Below, piece after piece: positions 9,982 to 19,690 of a DNA stretch of 64,000 nucleotides. The notes below the pieces were generated by a model. That model saw only the letters and a list, made by a program, of their open reading frames with translations, searched no databases and was not told the origin of the DNA. A program made the position numbers and the translations under genes. The stretch's first letter is position 1. Each line of letters starts with the position of its first letter. Source of the stretch: JAJRPT01 sp965661945 (lineage in GTDB: Bacteria > Bacteroidota > Ignavibacteria > Kapaibacteriales > UBA2268); the NCBI GenBank assembly GCA_965661945.1, contig CBFIFP010000001.1, positions 1,030,852 through 1,094,851 on the forward strand, given 5' to 3'.

Positions 9982-11451
9982 ATGGCAAAACAACTTAGTA
10001 TTTTAAATGTGTCAGGTGAAATTCTTCCTTATTGTAAATGGACTGATGTTGCTGATTATAACTCTGGTTTAGCTCTCTCTTTAAAAGAAAAAGGTGTCGA
10101 TTCTAGAATAATGATTCCTAAATATGGGTATATATCTGAAAGAAAAAATAGAATTCATGATATAAACAGATTAAGAGAAATGCCAATCCAAGTTGGAGAA
10201 ATTGAAGATTTTGCCACAATCAAATCCTCTTCATTCCAAAATTCTAGAAGTAAAGTTCAAGCTTATATAACTACCAATGATACTTATTTTAATAAATTGA
10301 AAGGTGTTCTTCAAGATAATAAATCAGGCGAAGAGTTTACAAATAATCTTGAAAGATTTGCTTTCTTTTGCAGGTCAGTAATAGATACTTGTAATATTTT
10401 GTCTTGGTATCCCGATGTTATTCAAATAAGTGATTGGATGTCAGCTTTAGTTCCTGTAATGGCTAAATCATTATATCCTGATGAATTTAAAAATACTAAA
10501 TTTGTTTTCACAATTCACGATTTTTACAGTCAAGGTGAATTTGATGCTAAAGAAGCTAAATACATTAACGTTCCAGAAGAATTTATCAAACAATTTAAAA
10601 ATAAAAGTAAAATTAATTTGATGAAAGCAGGAATTGTTTTCGCTGATAAAATTATATTTACCGATAAATCTTATGCTAAGCATATTGGCGGAGATGATGA
10701 AAATTCAAATGGATTAAATACATTACTCAAAACTAAAACAAAAAATGTTAGTTTTATAGCTCCAGGTATAGACCATTGGTTATGGAATCCTGTTAAGGAC
10801 GAATATCTTTTACACAAACTTGAAGATGACGATTGGGAAAACTTTAAATATAACAACAAAGTAGAACTTGTAAATAGATTTGGATTTGAATACCACCCTA
10901 AAAGAGCAATGTTAGGAGTAGTGGGTAATTTTTCAAATAGAAATGGGTTTGATTACCTCTTAGAGTCATTAGAAACAATGCTAGAAGAAGATATACAAAT
11001 TGTAATTATGGGTGATGGAGATATTGAAATTAGAAATAAACTTATGGAGATTTCAGATAATAACCCAGAAAAAATACAAATTTCAGTTGGATTTGATGAA
11101 TATAACGCTCATACAATTATGGCAGGTAGTGATTTATATTTAAATCTATCTCCTTTAGATAATCATGGTATTCAATTTATGCACGCTTGTAGATATGGGG
11201 CAATTCCTATCACTAATATAAATTGTGCGCTTGAAGAAATTGCCGAAGACTTTAATGGCGAAGAAGGTAATTGCCTTGCTATGAAAAAAGCAAACTCTAA
11301 ATCTCTAATCGATACTTTTAAAAGAGGTTTAGAGCTATATACTGACAGTGATAAATTTTTTAGTTTAGCTAAAAATTGTATATATGAAGAGTTTGGATGG
11401 GACGAAAATACTTTAGAATATGAACAAATTTACCGTTCACTTTTAAAATAA
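9982..11451 (+). CDS. divergent glycogen/starch synthase-like glycosyltransferase (GT5 fold)
   Basis: A 489-residue GT-B glycosyltransferase, the length of GlgA. The N-terminal lobe has the GlgA start pattern (SGEILPYCK, LALSLKEKG, RIMIPKYG). The C-terminal lobe has VVGNFSNRNGFDYL, then VIMGDGD, AGSDLYLNLSP and CRYGAIPI. Two hallmark sites are altered. The nucleotide-sugar loop KTGGL reads KWTDV (residues 19-23), and the catalytic E-x7-E region near residue 390, normally SRFEPCG, reads SPLDNHG. Glycogen synthase transfers glucose from ADP-glucose; with these changes the donor or even activity may differ. A TAnnTTTG -7 element lies at 9946-9953. It is followed 10 bp later by a lipoprotein gene, so it may serve envelope polysaccharide rather than storage. 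Confidence 0.8.
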   Translation: MAKQLSILNVSGEILPYCKWTDVADYNSGLALSLKEKGVDSRIMIPKYGYISERKNRIHDINRLREMPIQVGEIEDFATIKSSSFQNSRSKVQAYITTNDTYFNKLKGVLQDNKSGEEFTNNLERFAFFCRSVIDTCNILSWYPDVIQISDWMSALVPVMAKSLYPDEFKNTKFVFTIHDFYSQGEFDAKEAKYINVPEEFIKQFKNKSKINLMKAGIVFADKIIFTDKSYAKHIGGDDENSNGLNTLLKTKTKNVSFIAPGIDHWLWNPVKDEYLLHKLEDDDWENFKYNNKVELVNRFGFEYHPKRAMLGVVGNFSNRNGFDYLLESLETMLEEDIQIVIMGDGDIEIRNKLMEISDNNPEKIQISVGFDEYNAHTIMAGSDLYLNLSPLDNHGIQFMHACRYGAIPITNINCALEEIAEDFNGEEGNCLAMKKANSKSLIDTFKRGLELYTDSDKFFSLAKNCIYEEFGWDENTLEYEQIYRSLLK

Positions 11452-11461
11452 AACTATCATA

Positions 11462-12766
11462 ATGCAAAAAAGTATTCTCAAAATTTTACTATATTTATTT
11501 TTTTCGCTAATCCTTTTAAAATTAAATTCTTGCAATGAGGTTCCTACTGATATTCCTCTTATTCAAGATACATTAACTCTATATTCTTTGTCTTCTAATG
11601 AAGTCAATTTAATTGATAGCACTAGTATTCATACCCAAGAGATAAATGGACCTTTTAATTTTACTTTTCAACTTTTAGGTAGATACCAAGAATATAAATC
11701 TCACTCTATGTACAGGTTTATAAGCCCTCCTAAAGATATGGATTATATTGAAGAAATTGATATTATTAGTGCAGAATTATATCTTTTTACAGATAGTTAC
11801 GCATTTGGTGATACTAATTCCTACTATCAAGAATTTTCGGTATATGAACTTGAAGATTCAATATCAAGGTTTAATAAATACTCCGACATTTTTGATGAAA
11901 TGGATAATTCACCTTCTATGAATAATAAAGTTGGATCCTATGCCAACACATTAAAGCATAAAGATTCAACAGCAATAAAAATTGAACTCGATAAATCTCT
12001 AATTGTTAAATGGTTTAAATATTCTGCTAAAGAAGATTCAATACGTAATATCTTTTTAGACCCAGAGCAAATATTAGATTTATCAATCGAAGAAAATAGA
12101 TATCTATTCTACTCATATTCACTTGCTTTAAGAGCAGATGAAAATTCAACTGTAATTTCAAGGTTCATTAATAGAAATGATTTAGATACATTATTCAACA
12201 CTCAAGTCAAAATTGTAGCTAAAAAACAAGGAAAGGATACAACAATATTCTTAAAAAATGCGATTGCCTCTTTTTATCCCAAAACGCCTGAGATTTCAGA
12301 TGACAAAAACATCTACCTGCAAGGATTAGGGCAAACAAGAACCGTGTTTGATTTTAATATTGATACTATACCTCAACTCTCAGCTATATTAAGTTGCACA
12401 CTAGAATTAACAATTGATACAGTAAATTCAATTTTTGGCACAACAGGTCTTAGTAACTTTCTTGCAGCCGGTTCAGATAACGACCCATTTTTTTCACCTG
12501 GTACAAACTCCCAAAATTCTTGGTCTTATGTCGCAAATTTAGATGATAAAAAAAGCAAATATGTTTTTTCGAATATAACACCCCTTGTTGATACATGGAA
12601 CAGAAACGACGGAAAAGGTAGGTTGATTTTAAGCCCTTCAAGAGGTACGAACTCAAATACAGAATTTACGTATATGGATAAATATGTATTTTTTGGTATA
12701 AATCACCAAGAAATAGAAAAAAGACCAAAACTTTTAATCATTTATTCTAAAAGACCACAAATTTGA
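11462..12766 (+). CDS. lipoprotein, DNRLRE-like beta-sandwich repeats (tentative)
   Basis: A 434-residue protein with a hydrophobic leader ending in LNSC, a lipobox. The body contains two similar beta-sandwich-like parts, with patterns such as IISAELYLF and VDTWN...GRLILSP near the end. These recall the DNRLRE-type domains that join wall-associated proteins to carbohydrate or protein partners, but the match is by style only. It overlaps the next gene by four bases (TTGA), so the two are translationally coupled and probably work together at the outer membrane. Confidence 0.65.
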   Translation: MQKSILKILLYLFFSLILLKLNSCNEVPTDIPLIQDTLTLYSLSSNEVNLIDSTSIHTQEINGPFNFTFQLLGRYQEYKSHSMYRFISPPKDMDYIEEIDIISAELYLFTDSYAFGDTNSYYQEFSVYELEDSISRFNKYSDIFDEMDNSPSMNNKVGSYANTLKHKDSTAIKIELDKSLIVKWFKYSAKEDSIRNIFLDPEQILDLSIEENRYLFYSYSLALRADENSTVISRFINRNDLDTLFNTQVKIVAKKQGKDTTIFLKNAIASFYPKTPEISDDKNIYLQGLGQTRTVFDFNIDTIPQLSAILSCTLELTIDTVNSIFGTTGLSNFLAAGSDNDPFFSPGTNSQNSWSYVANLDDKKSKYVFSNITPLVDTWNRNDGKGRLILSPSRGTNSNTEFTYMDKYVFFGINHQEIEKRPKLLIIYSKRPQI

Positions 12767-14010
12767 TTAAATATATTATAATATTAATAATTCTCGTATC
12801 TTCAAAAGCATACTCGGTTGGGGGTTCCAACTATTCTGCCTTTGGATTAGGAGACTTCGAACAAGTTCAAGGTGCTGCTTTTTGGGGAGCTGGAGGTACA
12901 TCAATCGGAGTTCCTGATAAAAAACACATAAATTTGATGAACCCAGCAATGTGGTCTTATAATGATTTAACAAGAATGCAATTAGGTTATAGATTTCAAC
13001 AAAATTTAGTACAAGGTGAAGATAAATCTCTATTTCAAAATTTTGGAGCTATAGATGGACTTAACCTTGTTTTTACATTAGATACAGCCCGTGGACTTAC
13101 CCTTGCCTTTGGCCTAACATCTTTTACACATGTTAATTTTGCTATTGCTTCAAATTTTTCTTCCCAAATCGACGGATTGAATGTTTCAGGTAAACTAGAA
13201 AATTTCGGTGGAGGTGGAATAAAGAAAATTTATGTAGGTGGTTCATATAAGCTTTTTGATTTTTTATCTTTAGGTATCATCCAAAATGGATTTATAGGAA
13301 ATGTTCAGCGTGATGCTGTAACTATAACAAATGAATCTTATGCTCATAACTCATTTACAGGAAGAAAAAACTCTTTCAGTGGTGGGAATCAAAAAATTGG
13401 ATTAAACCTAAACCATAAAAACTTAAGTTTTGGAGCATTTTACGAAACAGCTGCAAAACTAAAAATTAACTCAGAACTAATTTACATATCATATTATGAT
13501 TTGCTTTCTACAGGAAGGAGAATCGTAGATACAACATTTACAGATAATTCAGTAATAGATTTACCAAGTTCATACGGTATTGGTTTTAGTTATTTAGATA
13601 AACGAGTAAGGTATTCAGCAGATTTTTTTACTCAGGACTTTACAAATTTTAGTTTCAACAAACCAGAGAATGTAGAATTTAGAGCATTAAACAGCTTTTC
13701 TGTTGGAATTGAAAGGATGGGTTCTGATTTAACGGGAAGCAAGCCATTAGATAAGTTCAGTTATAGAGCTGGCTTAGGATATAAACAATTAAATATAACA
13801 GTAAATAATCAAGCAATTACTGAGCAGTTTGCTACAATAGGTTTAACTGCACCATTTGGACAATCATCAATTTTTGATTTTGCATTCGTTTTTGGAAGTA
13901 GAGGACAAATTTCATCTCCTATGGTTCAAGAAATTTTTGGTAGGTTTTATTTTAACGTAAGTATAGGCGAACAATGGTTCGTTCCATTTAAAAGAGAATT
14001 TTCGGATTAA
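12763..14010 (+). CDS. FadL/PorQ-like outer membrane barrel protein
   Basis: A 415-residue protein that starts with TTG inside the stop codon of the preceding lipoprotein gene. It has a signal peptide (IIILIILVSSKAYS). An early SNYSAFGLGDF and a NPAMWSYNDL segment are typical of the FadL/PorV/PorQ type of barrel in Bacteroidota. Gly-rich aromatic strands continue to the end. FadL-like barrels move hydrophobic compounds, while PorV/PorQ shuttle T9SS cargo; sequence alone does not decide. It is coupled to the lipoprotein before it and followed six bases later by an epimerase-family gene. Confidence 0.7.
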   Translation: MIKYIIILIILVSSKAYSVGGSNYSAFGLGDFEQVQGAAFWGAGGTSIGVPDKKHINLMNPAMWSYNDLTRMQLGYRFQQNLVQGEDKSLFQNFGAIDGLNLVFTLDTARGLTLAFGLTSFTHVNFAIASNFSSQIDGLNVSGKLENFGGGGIKKIYVGGSYKLFDFLSLGIIQNGFIGNVQRDAVTITNESYAHNSFTGRKNSFSGGNQKIGLNLNHKNLSFGAFYETAAKLKINSELIYISYYDLLSTGRRIVDTTFTDNSVIDLPSSYGIGFSYLDKRVRYSADFFTQDFTNFSFNKPENVEFRALNSFSVGIERMGSDLTGSKPLDKFSYRAGLGYKQLNITVNNQAITEQFATIGLTAPFGQSSIFDFAFVFGSRGQISSPMVQEIFGRFYFNVSIGEQWFVPFKREFSD

Positions 14011-14016
14011 AATATT

Positions 14017-14955
14017 ATGGCAAACGTATTAATAACTGGCGGAGCTGGTTTTCTTGGCTCTCACCTTTGTGATAGATTTATTGCAGAGGGAGATAACGTG
14101 TTTTGTATGGATAACTTTATAACAGGAAGTCCTGAAAATATTGCACATTTAATGAGTAATAAAAAATTTAAATTTATCGAATATGATGTAACTAATTACA
14201 TATATATATCAGAAGACTTGGATTATATTCTCCACTTTGCATCACCTGCATCTCCAATTGATTATCTTAAATTTCCAATTCAAACTTTGAAAGTTGGTTC
14301 TCTTGGTACTCATAAAGCACTTGGACTTGCTAAAGCAAAAAATGCAACATTCCTTATTGCATCTACTTCAGAAGTTTATGGAGACCCACTAATTCATCCT
14401 CAAAATGAAGAATACTGGGGTAATGTTAATCCTGTAGGACTTAGAGGAGTTTATGATGAAGCAAAAAGATTTGCAGAGGCAATGACTATGGCTTATCATA
14501 GATATCATAATGTTGATACTAGAATACTAAGGATATTTAATACTTACGGTCCTAGGATGAGAATCAACGACGGAAGAGCAATTCCAAACTTCATTAATCA
14601 AGCTTTGAATAATGAGCCACTTACAGTGTATGGTGATGGTTCACAAACTCGATCTGTTTGTTATGTGGACGATTTAGTAGAAGGGATTTACAGACTATTG
14701 CTTTCAAAAGAAAATGACCCTGTAAACATAGGAAATCCAGATGAAATTACAATGCTTGACTTAGCTAAAGAAATAATAGAAATTATAAATCCTAATTCTG
14801 AAATTATATTTAAAGAACTTCCTTCTGACGACCCAAAAATTAGAAAACCTGATACCACAAAAGCTACTAATTTGTTAAATTGGTCTGCTAAGGTTAATAG
14901 AAATGAAGGTCTTAAAAAAACCATTGAGGATTTTAGAAAAAGATTAGGTAAATAA
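14017..14955 (+). CDS. UDP-glucuronate decarboxylase (UXS)-like extended SDR
   Basis: A 312-residue NAD-dependent sugar-nucleotide enzyme. The Rossmann loop is GGAGFLGSH (8-16), the catalytic segment STSEVYGD (116-123), and the Tyr-x3-Lys pair Y146/K150. ASPASPIDYLKFPIQTLK and YWGNVNPVGLRG match UDP-glucuronate decarboxylase, which makes UDP-xylose from UDP-glucuronate. The usual GERSCYDEGKR of UXS reads GLRGVYDEAKR here, so dTDP-glucose dehydratase-like chemistry cannot be ruled out. It lies six bases after a barrel gene and in the same run as the glycogen-synthase-like gene, suggesting surface polysaccharide synthesis. Confidence 0.87.
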   Translation: MANVLITGGAGFLGSHLCDRFIAEGDNVFCMDNFITGSPENIAHLMSNKKFKFIEYDVTNYIYISEDLDYILHFASPASPIDYLKFPIQTLKVGSLGTHKALGLAKAKNATFLIASTSEVYGDPLIHPQNEEYWGNVNPVGLRGVYDEAKRFAEAMTMAYHRYHNVDTRILRIFNTYGPRMRINDGRAIPNFINQALNNEPLTVYGDGSQTRSVCYVDDLVEGIYRLLLSKENDPVNIGNPDEITMLDLAKEIIEIINPNSEIIFKELPSDDPKIRKPDTTKATNLLNWSAKVNRNEGLKKTIEDFRKRLGK

Positions 14956-15116
14956 TTTTTTAATTACATTAAAAATAAATATCTATTTTATTCGTGAATT
15001 AATTTACATTGTAACAAATTTAAATATTTTTTGTATTAACATACTAGAAAAAGATAATTTTTGTTTTTTTAAAAAATTCTCTTTATTTTGCATAATATTA
15101 ATTAGAGATTTAAAAA

Positions 15117-15569
15117 ATGGAATTTAGTTTTACAGACTCAGATATACAAATTATCTCCAAAACATTAGATGTAAATATAACCAAAACTAATGAAAGTTAT
15201 TCTTGGCAAATGTCTAATAAGCAAACTGGTCAGTCGCTTTATGTAAGCATTTATAACCATTCTCAAGTTTCTAATCCAAATGTTTCTAATTCAAAGAATG
15301 GTTCATTAGTGTCAGTGCAAAGTACTCATGGGTATTTTGAACTCCACGACTGCTCTGCTTATTTAGATTTTGAAAACTCAGAGGTAATTTTTATACAATC
15401 AACAAATGATAAATTGACAACTCTTGTTATCGGAAAAAATTGCTCTTGTAATATGTACGCTAATATAAGCAAAGATTTATTCGAAAAAGACATCTCTGAG
15501 TTAGATAACTCAATGATAATGTCTTTTATGCAATTATCAATTACCGAAGGGTTATTGCTTGATGTCTGA
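15117..15569 (+). CDS. hypothetical protein upstream of ybeY
   Basis: A 150-residue soluble protein without signal peptide or recognised domain. It has beta-strand-like alternation (about 30-110), three cysteines in HDCSAYL and GKNCSCN, and an acidic helix at the end. It overlaps ybeY by eight bases and starts the run ybeY-smg, so it is co-transcribed with an rRNA maturation gene. A -7-like TATTTTGC with a TTG box 20 bp before it lies upstream. Function unknown. Confidence 0.65.
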   Translation: MEFSFTDSDIQIISKTLDVNITKTNESYSWQMSNKQTGQSLYVSIYNHSQVSNPNVSNSKNGSLVSVQSTHGYFELHDCSAYLDFENSEVIFIQSTNDKLTTLVIGKNCSCNMYANISKDLFEKDISELDNSMIMSFMQLSITEGLLLDV

Positions 15570-16002
15570 GAATAAAAATAATTACAATATTTTCATTTAT
15601 AACTCAAGTAAAAAAGCTAATTTACCGATAAAGAAAGTATCTCATTTGTTAGATAAAGTACTTATCGGAGAATCAATAGTAAGCGCAAGTCTTAATGTGG
15701 TTTATGTTAATAATGACGAAATACTTTCGCTTAATAAACAATATTTAAACCATGATTATTACACTGATGTTATAACATTTTCTTTGACCGAAGAAGATGA
15801 GTCGCAAAAAATAGATGGAGAAGTTTATATTTGCGTTGATGTGGCAGAAGAACAAGCTAAAGATTACAAAGTTTCTTTAACCAATGAAATATTAAGATTA
15901 GCTATTCATGGTTGCCTTCACCTTTGTGGATACGATGATAAAGACGAAGAAAGTAAATCTAAAATGAGACAATTAGAGAACTTTTATCTAGGAATTAATT
16001 AA
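15562..16002 (+). CDS. ybeY: endoribonuclease YbeY (16S rRNA maturation)
   Basis: YbeY is a metal-dependent RNase for 16S rRNA 3' end maturation and ribosome quality control. The motif HGCLHLCGYDDKDEE is seen near the C-terminus. The first two His ligands are present, and the third position is Asp (GYDDK) as is usual in Bacteroidota YbeY. The open frame can start at a TTG at 15559, but the adjacent ATG at 15562 is the better start (146 residues). It overlaps the preceding hypothetical gene by eight bases and abuts the smg gene with no gap. Confidence 0.95.
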   Translation: MSENKNNYNIFIYNSSKKANLPIKKVSHLLDKVLIGESIVSASLNVVYVNNDEILSLNKQYLNHDYYTDVITFSLTEEDESQKIDGEVYICVDVAEEQAKDYKVSLTNEILRLAIHGCLHLCGYDDKDEESKSKMRQLENFYLGIN

Positions 16003-16458
16003 ATGTATGAAAAAATAGTTGAAATTATTACTTACGTTTTATCAGAACTAAAACAGAACAAAAAAATAAGTGAAATTGACCTAAACGAACTAGAAAGTAA
16101 AGGATACTCTAATTCTGAGATTTCAACAGCTTTTTCATGGCTTGTAGATAGAGTTGAATTTTCAAATAAAATAACAACCTTAGAAATAGAATCTGATAAC
16201 TCATTCAGAATCCTCCATGATGCAGAAAAGGAACTTTTTACTGACCAAGCATGGGGCGAACTAATTCAAATGCAAAGTATTGGTATATTAAATAGTCAGC
16301 AAATTGAATTAATAATTGAAAGAGCACTGCTAAGTGGAATATTTAAAATCGATTCATTCTTTCTAAAAAACATGATTGCATCTTTTATCTTCAACGCTAC
16401 AAATTCGCTTATGCCAGGTAGTAGAGTTCTTCTTAGTGGCAACGATACAATTAATTAA
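16003..16458 (+). CDS. smg: Smg/DUF494 family protein
   Basis: A 151-residue helical protein with the DUF494 pattern: MYEKIVEIITYVLSEL, a GYSNSEISTAFSWL segment and an RILHDAEKELFT/AWGELIQMQSIGILNSQQIE middle. Smg is of unknown function and is usually found next to dprA/topA or translation-related genes. The start directly follows the ybeY stop, and a strong terminator comes 23 bp after the gene, so ybeY-smg end one operon. Confidence 0.88.
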   Translation: MYEKIVEIITYVLSELKQNKKISEIDLNELESKGYSNSEISTAFSWLVDRVEFSNKITTLEIESDNSFRILHDAEKELFTDQAWGELIQMQSIGILNSQQIELIIERALLSGIFKIDSFFLKNMIASFIFNATNSLMPGSRVLLSGNDTIN

Positions 16459-16480
16459 ATAAGATAATTAAATATTTATA

Positions 16481-16520
16481 AAACTTCTTTTAGTAAAAGA
16501 AGTTTTTGCTTTTTTTTTTT
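16481..16520 (+). terminator. strong intrinsic terminator after smg
   Basis: A perfect 12-bp arm pair (AAACTTCTTTTA / TAAAAGAAGTTT) with a very small loop is followed by a T-rich tract including ten T. It separates smg from fumC. Confidence 0.9.
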
Positions 16521-16537
16521 AAAATTATGGTGAACAA

Positions 16538-17932
16538 ATGAAAAACAGAATTGAAATTGATTCAATGGGTGAAATAGAAGTTCCAAATGATGTTTACTGG
16601 GGAGCTCAATCAGCTCGCTCATTAATTCATTTTGATATTGGAATAGAAAAAATGCCAAGAGAATTAATCAGGGGCTTAGGTATTTTAAAAAAAGCTGCAG
16701 CTTTAACTAATTCAGAACTTGGTACACTAAGCAAAGAAAAAGCAGAATTAATTTCTAAAGCAGCTGATGAAGTTATCGAAGGAAAACTTGATAATCATTT
16801 TCCGCTTTCAATCTGGCAAACTGGCTCAGGTACCCAAACTAATATGAACACAAACGAGGTTATTTCAAATAGAGCAATTGAAATTGCTGGTGGAGTGATG
16901 GGCAGTAAAAAACCTATTCATCCCAACGATGATGTAAATAAATCTCAATCTTCAAATGATACTTTCCCTACTGGAATGCACATTGCAGCAGCTGAGCAGC
17001 TTAATAAACTCTTACTTCCAAATTTAGCAATGCTTAGAATGACATTTGCTCAAAAAGTTGAGGAATACAAAGATATTATTAAATCAGGAAGAACTCATTT
17101 AATGGACGCGGTTCCAATTACTTTAGGTCAAGAGTTCTCAGCTTATGTTCAGCAATTAGATAATGCTATTCAGAGAATTACTATGACTCTTCCAGGACTT
17201 TACGAACTTGCTCTTGGTGGAACAGCTGTGGGTACAGGATTGAATACTCATCCGCTATTTGCAGAAAAGTCTGCCGCAAAAATTGCAGAGTTAACAGAAC
17301 TCCCATTTGTAACCGCTCCTAATAAATTTGAAGCTTTAGCAGCTCACGATGCTATAGTATTTGCTCACGGGGCGCTTAAAACTTTAGCAGCATCTCTTAT
17401 GAAAATAGCAAATGATATTAGATGGATGGCTTCTGGTCCAAGATGTGGACTTGGTGAAATAACTATCCCTGAAAATGAGCCAGGTAGCTCAATTATGCCA
17501 GGAAAAGTAAATCCTACTCAATCAGAAGCAATGACAATGGTTGTTGCCCAAGTTATGGGTAACGATGCAACAATTAATTTTGCAGGTACTCAAGGAAACT
17601 TTGAATTAAACGTATTCAAGCCAGTTATGATTTATAATTTTCTTCAATCTGCAAGGTTACTTGCTGATTCTATAAAAATGTTCAATGAGCATTGCGCAAT
17701 TGGTATACAACCAATAAAAGAAAAACTAGACTTCTATATGAGCAACTCATTAATGCTCGTAACTGCTTTAAATCCTCATATTGGATATGATAATGCTGCA
17801 AAAATTGCTAAACACGCTCACAAAACAGGTGGAACATTGAAAGAAGCAGCTATAAAACTAAAAATCTTAACTGCCGAAGAATTTGATAAATACGTTAAAC
17901 CAGCAGAAATGCTCGGACCAAATGTAAAATGA
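16538..17932 (+). CDS. fumC: fumarate hydratase class II
   Basis: A 464-residue class II fumarase that interconverts fumarate and malate in the TCA cycle without an iron-sulfur cluster. It has the family signature GSSIMPGKVNP (from about residue 318), the substrate loop SGTQTNMNTNEVISNRA and the active-site segment GRTHLMDAVPI. Length and motifs match E. coli-type FumC. A GGTGA ribosome site precedes the ATG. It is a single gene bounded by terminators at 16481 and 17945. Confidence 0.97.
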   Translation: MKNRIEIDSMGEIEVPNDVYWGAQSARSLIHFDIGIEKMPRELIRGLGILKKAAALTNSELGTLSKEKAELISKAADEVIEGKLDNHFPLSIWQTGSGTQTNMNTNEVISNRAIEIAGGVMGSKKPIHPNDDVNKSQSSNDTFPTGMHIAAAEQLNKLLLPNLAMLRMTFAQKVEEYKDIIKSGRTHLMDAVPITLGQEFSAYVQQLDNAIQRITMTLPGLYELALGGTAVGTGLNTHPLFAEKSAAKIAELTELPFVTAPNKFEALAAHDAIVFAHGALKTLAASLMKIANDIRWMASGPRCGLGEITIPENEPGSSIMPGKVNPTQSEAMTMVVAQVMGNDATINFAGTQGNFELNVFKPVMIYNFLQSARLLADSIKMFNEHCAIGIQPIKEKLDFYMSNSLMLVTALNPHIGYDNAAKIAKHAHKTGGTLKEAAIKLKILTAEEFDKYVKPAEMLGPNVK

Positions 17933-17944
17933 TACATTAAAAAG

Positions 17945-17972
17945 AGGACACTAAATAGTGTCCTTTTTTTTA
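17945..17972. terminator. bidirectional terminator between fumC and the SDR gene
   Basis: AGGACACTA / TAGTGTCCT arms around an AA loop, with T runs on both strands outside the stem. It serves both convergent genes. Confidence 0.9.
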
Positions 17973-17975
17973 AAT

Positions 17976-18731
17976 TTATTGTGTTACCCAGCCACCATCA
18001 ACAGCAAGTGATTGCCCAGTTATAAATGAGGCACCATCAGAACATAAATACATTACTGCAGATGCAACTTCTGATGGTTCGCCTAACCTGCCAATCGGTT
18101 TCATATCAGCATAAGCTTGTTCTACTACTTTGTCTTTGCCTGTAACTCTATCTATCATTGGTGTTTTTATAACACCAGGACAAACTGCATTAATTCTAAG
18201 TCCTTGTTTTATATATTCTAATGACGCTGATTTAGTAAGTCCAATAACCGCATGCTTACTTGCGACGTATGCAGGTAAACCAGGGAAGCCTACTAATCCA
18301 GCAATTGAAGCACAATTAACTATTGCACTATTTTTTTGTTTTAACATTTCAGGAATTTGATATTTCATACAAAGCCAAACACCTTTAAGATTTATATTTA
18401 TAGTTCTATCCCAATTTTCATTATTACATTCATGTGTTGGTGATTGATGTCCTTCTATACCTGCATTATTAAAAGCATAATCAAGTCTTCCATATTTATC
18501 TATAGTGCTTTTGACCATATTTTTAATATCATCTTCATTTGAAACATCGCATTTTACAAAAATCGCCTCGCCAGAATTCTTTTTAATTGCATCTATTGTT
18601 TCACTATCTTCAATGTAATCAGCAACAACTACATTAGCACCTTCTTTAGCGAATGCTATAGCAGTTGCTCTTCCAATTCCGAAAGAACCACCAGTTACGA
18701 TAATTGTTTTTCCATCAAATCCAAATTGCAT
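17976..18731 (-). CDS. short-chain dehydrogenase/reductase
   Basis: A classical SDR of 251 residues from the ATG at 18731, which follows AAGGAG; the longer open frame to 18776 has no ribosome site. It has the cofactor loop TGGSFGIG (13-20), NNAG (88-91), and the catalytic Ser142, Tyr155 and Lys159 (YVASK). The C-terminal GQSLAVDGG is typical. Substrate is not predictable; the family oxidises or reduces alcohols, sugars or acyl groups with NAD(P). It is convergent with fumC. Confidence 0.9.
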   Translation of the reverse strand: MQFGFDGKTIIVTGGSFGIGRATAIAFAKEGANVVVADYIEDSETIDAIKKNSGEAIFVKCDVSNEDDIKNMVKSTIDKYGRLDYAFNNAGIEGHQSPTHECNNENWDRTININLKGVWLCMKYQIPEMLKQKNSAIVNCASIAGLVGFPGLPAYVASKHAVIGLTKSASLEYIKQGLRINAVCPGVIKTPMIDRVTGKDKVVEQAYADMKPIGRLGEPSEVASAVMYLCSDGASFITGQSLAVDGGWVTQ

Positions 18732-18868
18732 ATTTTTTCTCCTTATTTTGTTAAAAATATAGTTCCAAAAATACAAGATTAATAATATTAAACAAAATGG
18801 AAAAGTGTAAAATTCAATTAGAATTTCATTAGAATTTATTTTAAATTAATTATTCAACAATTAAATAC

Positions 18869-19690
18869 TCATAAAACATTAAATTTGAACTCTTTATCAA
18901 GTTTTTTATATTGTTCTTCAGTAATACCATAATGCCCTATATTCCTTTCTTCATTCTGGAATTTACCATGATAGTCCGAACCACCCGTTGATTGGAGTTG
19001 GAACTGCTTTACAAAAGTATTCAAATGCCTTGTAATATAAAAATTGTGTGATGGATGATAAACCTCTACACACCTTAAGCCCTGCTTAATCATATTATAT
19101 AGCTGAAGTTGTGAATAATTACTATTTGGATGTGCAATAGAAGTGAATCCGCCCGCACTTTTTACCATTTTAATAGCATCTTCAAATTCTATAAAATTTA
19201 CTTTTGGTAGGGAAACTTGATCGTTTGAAAGATAATTACTAAATACTTCATATACATTTTTAGCATATTTTTTTTCTATTAACTCATCAGCAATGTGAGA
19301 GCGAGTTATTATCTCACCTTTTAATTTATTATATATTTCATCAAAATCTATATCTATTTGTTGATTTTTTAATTGATTAATAATATTTTTTGCTCTATTA
19401 ACTCTTTGTTCTTTAATGGAATTTAAATAATTATTTAATTCTTCATTTTTTAAATCAAAATTATATGCAAGTAAATGAACTTCCTTTCCATTAAAGTAAA
19501 CGGTTAGCTCAACACCAGAAATTAAATTTATACTGGTATCAACTTGCTTATAGGCAGAAATAGTATCATGGTCGGTAATACTAAAGCATTTTATATTTAA
19601 TGATTTTACTTTTTCTAATAATTCAGAAACACTTAAAAGTCCATCAGAGCAAGTAGTGTGCGAGTGAAAATCTGCGTATATATTATTCAT
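18869..19690 (-). CDS. PHP-domain phosphoesterase (TrpH/YciV type)
   Basis: A 273-residue PHP metal-dependent hydrolase. Metal ligands are seen in DFHSHTTCSDG (8-18), ITDHDT (about 39-44), a mid-protein SIAHPNSN and the C-terminal GGSDYHG. The family includes RNase AM / 3',5'-nucleoside bisphosphate phosphatase (YciV/TrpH), which removes short 5' oligonucleotides or pAp, the likely role here. It overlaps the HIT gene by eight bases and is translated after it. Confidence 0.88.
   Translation of the reverse strand: MNNIYADFHSHTTCSDGLLSVSELLEKVKSLNIKCFSITDHDTISAYKQVDTSINLISGVELTVYFNGKEVHLLAYNFDLKNEELNNYLNSIKEQRVNRAKNIINQLKNQQIDIDFDEIYNKLKGEIITRSHIADELIEKKYAKNVYEVFSNYLSNDQVSLPKVNFIEFEDAIKMVKSAGGFTSIAHPNSNYSQLQLYNMIKQGLRCVEVYHPSHNFYITRHLNTFVKQFQLQSTGGSDYHGKFQNEERNIGHYGITEEQYKKLDKEFKFNVL

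Noticed and set aside
15562..16002. YbeY with lost third metal ligand (Asp instead of His)
   Set aside because: The Asp-Lys form is usual in Bacteroidota YbeY, so it is a lineage feature, not a defect.
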